This document shows positions 5,120 to 6,010 of a stretch of 6,010 bases of DNA, piece after piece. Where the stretch lies: positions 1-6,010 of the forward strand of contig JAITJY010000362.1 in assembly GCA_031278675.1 (NCBI GenBank), given 5' to 3'. This DNA comes from Bifidobacteriaceae bacterium (lineage in GTDB: Bacteria > Actinomycetota > Actinomycetes > Actinomycetales > WQXJ01). Both the position numbers and the translations under genes were made by a program. Every line of letters starts with the position of its first letter. Position 1 is the stretch's first letter. Under the pieces are notes generated by a model that was given only the letters and a program-made list of their open reading frames with translations, ran no database searches and was not told the DNA's origin.

Positions 5120-5183
5120 CGGTCCCACGCGAGGCGCGAGTTTGGGCGCGTCGCTGGCCTCGTCGTCGAAGACTGGCTGGGTG

Positions 5184-5576
5184 TTAGTTGATCAGGGTGA
5201 CCGTCAGCCCGGGGGCCGGGGCGGCCGCCAAACGGCTGTCGGTTGTGACCAGGGGCACAGCTAACTGGATGGCCAAGGCGGCGTAGAAGGCGTCTGCGAC
5301 ACGCAGGTTGGCGCGCGACGCGAAGGCGCGGCGGGCCAGGCCCGGCGGATCGGTCCGGCGCACCGGCGCGTCGGACCAGGCCTTGATCGCCTTCTCAGCC
5401 GCCGCGGCGTCTATGGTCCCGGCCCGCTCAAGGCGGGCCAATGCGGACGCGACCTCGAGGTCCACCAGCTGTGGCGCGCACAACTCCAGGCCCGCCACAG
5501 TTTGCCGCACCCGGTCCGTCCGCGGCCCCCTGACCAGCATGTCGACGGCGGCGCTGGCATCGAGGACCGCGATCAT
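5184..5576 (-). CDS. vapC: VapC-family PIN-domain ribonuclease toxin
   Basis: A 130-residue single-domain protein, the usual VapC length. The PIN acidic residues are all in place: Asp6 in AVLDASAAVD, Glu41 in LVDLEVASAL, Asp95 in RVADAFYAALA and Asp113 in LVTTDSRLA. These bind the metal used for RNA cleavage, so the toxin should be active when free of antitoxin. Known VapC proteins cut tRNA or rRNA; the target here cannot be read from sequence. The ATG at 5576 overlaps the vapB stop by 4 bp (ATGA), which keeps synthesis coupled to the antitoxin. A strong hairpin lies downstream. Confidence 0.95.
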   Translation of the reverse strand: MIAVLDASAAVDMLVRGPRTDRVRQTVAGLELCAPQLVDLEVASALARLERAGTIDAAAAEKAIKAWSDAPVRRTDPPGLARRAFASRANLRVADAFYAALAIQLAVPLVTTDSRLAAAPAPGLTVTLIN

Positions 5577-5833
5577 GGCGCCTGGTGGCGTTCGTCGGGA
5601 TCGTATTCCTGGCGGGCCTCGGCGACGGCGGCGGCGCCGTCGGCCTGAGCTGAGCCTCCCGCTGGGGGCTCAGCCTCTAATTGGGCCAGCCATTCGGCCA
5701 TTGTCGGCCAGGCTGCCGCGCGCCTCAGCTCGGCCACGACGTGGGCCGACAGACTCACGCCCTGGGCGCGCGCGCGCCGGACCAAGACAGCGCGCAAATC
5801 GTCCGGGAAGTTCTTGACTTGCAAGCTTGACAT
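5573..5833 (-). CDS. vapB: VapB-family ribbon-helix-helix antitoxin
   Basis: An 86-residue antitoxin of the FitA/Arc-like type. Residues 3-40 (LQVKNFPDDLRAVLVRRARAQG...AHVVAELRRAA) form the ribbon-helix-helix DNA-binding dimer unit. The following helix WPTMAEWLAQLEAEPP and the Ala/Gly-rich, acidic tail should wrap the VapC active site. It is the first gene of the pair and is expected to repress its own promoter with VapC. The chosen start has no Shine-Dalgarno sequence. However, TAAACT sits exactly six bases upstream, so the transcript would begin at the ATG, as in actinobacterial leaderless mRNAs. Another ATG five bases upstream is out of frame. Confidence 0.92.
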   Translation of the reverse strand: MSSLQVKNFPDDLRAVLVRRARAQGVSLSAHVVAELRRAAAWPTMAEWLAQLEAEPPAGGSAQADGAAAVAEARQEYDPDERHQAP

Positions 5834-5863
5834 AGCATGAGTTTAGCAGGCTGCTGGCATGCT
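5834..5863 (-). promoter_or_regulatory. vapBC: vapBC promoter (-10) and palindromic operator candidate
   Basis: On the minus strand TAAACT (5845-5840) fits the TANNNT -10 element and lies six bases from the vapB ATG, implying a leaderless transcript. Around it are two nearly concentric palindromes: agcatg (5834-5839) with catgct (5858-5863), and AGCAGgCTGCT (5845-5855). RHH antitoxins usually bind such sites over their own promoter. No good -35 is visible, and the palindrome assignment is inferred. Confidence 0.55.
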
Positions 5864-5912
5864 TCTAGCTTTCCCGCTCACCGCGACAGCCCTGGCTATC
5901 ATGGTCTGGCAG

Positions 5913-6010
5913 CTACTGCGAGTCCAACCACCCGTCGTTGGCGACAGCTCCCAAGCCGACCACGCCCCAGGCCCGACCAAACAGGAAGACGGCAATTGCG
6001 GCCACACCAT
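5913..6010 (-). CDS. Possible C-terminus of a membrane protein (5' end outside window)
   Basis: On the minus strand one frame is open from the right edge to TAG at 5915-5913, giving 31 residues: a hydrophobic run (VAAIAVFLFGRAWGVVGLGA) then VANDGWLDSQ. Third positions are mostly G or C (about 24 of 31), as in the real genes here. It would lie 79 bases upstream of vapB on the same strand. The piece is too short to identify a family. A plus-strand frame starting with ATG at 5900 is an alternative, but it has no ribosome binding site. Confidence 0.35.
   Translation of the reverse strand, partial: GVAAIAVFLFGRAWGVVGLGAVANDGWLDSQ

Larger units (their letters stand above)
4703..5183. other. Gene-free upstream region of the DUF485-actP operon
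   Basis: There is no credible gene in these 481 bp. The open frames are short, lack ribosome binding sites and resemble nothing known. The region holds, from the actP side outward, an inverted repeat pair (4786-4802 / 4930-4946), a DosR-like palindrome (4957-4976), the palindrome acccgcgggt (4993-5002), a CRP/GlxR-type palindrome (5037-5054), a second DosR-like box (5060-5073) and the vapC-side hairpin (5080-5119). A clear sigma70-type promoter was not found. The weak candidate is TTGGCG (5016-5011), 18 bases, TACCTT (4992-4987) on the minus strand, which would give a leader of roughly 280 bases. Confidence 0.7.

Noticed and set aside
5308..5817. 169-codon plus-strand frame opposite vapBC
   Set aside because: Antisense to two confidently identified genes; its Arg/Ala/Pro-rich composition and lack of a ribosome binding site mark it as a shadow.
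5864..5912. tRNA or other structured RNA gene upstream of vapB
   Set aside because: I looked for a cloverleaf and a T-loop GTTCRANNC and found neither.

Overview
The window looks like a piece of an actinobacterial (Actinomycetota) chromosome. It is GC-rich, with strong G/C preference at third codon positions. It carries a DUF485-ActP acetate-uptake pair of the type common in that phylum, GC-rich hairpin terminators without U-tracts, and a toxin-antitoxin promoter that looks leaderless. I cannot name a genus from the sequence alone.

Layout. (1) Positions 1-599 (+) hold the C-terminal part of an oligopeptide/dipeptide-type ABC transporter ATPase. Its coding sequence contains an in-frame 60-bp tandem repeat just upstream of the ABC signature. 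(2) Positions 684-2252 (+) encode a family 5 extracellular solute-binding lipoprotein, separated from the ATPase by a 13-bp tandem repeat; the two genes probably belong to one peptide-uptake locus. (3) Positions 2253-2663 contain no gene. They hold a 10-bp repeat array that starts on the stop codon of the binding protein, a long nested hairpin, a second hairpin, an 11-bp GC-rich array and a hairpin after actP. The flanking genes converge here. (4) Positions 4702-2664 (-) are a translationally coupled pair: a small DUF485 membrane protein and the cation/acetate symporter ActP. (5) Positions 4703-5183 contain no gene but are dense in signals. They hold a perfect CRP/GlxR-type palindrome flanked by two DosR-like boxes, a 17-bp inverted repeat pair, and the hairpin that ends the next operon. 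(6) Positions 5833-5184 (-) are a VapBC (RHH antitoxin / PIN toxin) operon with overlapping genes, a likely leaderless start and a palindromic operator candidate. (7) From 5913 to the window end (-) there may be the tail of another membrane protein.

How it works together. The left half is peptide import and the middle is monocarboxylate import; both are scavenging functions. The acetate operon appears to be wired to cAMP-type and possibly hypoxia/redox-type regulators, judged from motifs only. The most unusual property is the density of unrelated short tandem repeats (periods 60, 13, 10 and 11 bp) within the first 2.6 kb, one of them inside an ATPase domain. I found no wholly new multi-gene system. 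The best leads are the repeat-bearing ATPase and the composite regulatory region of the acetate operon.
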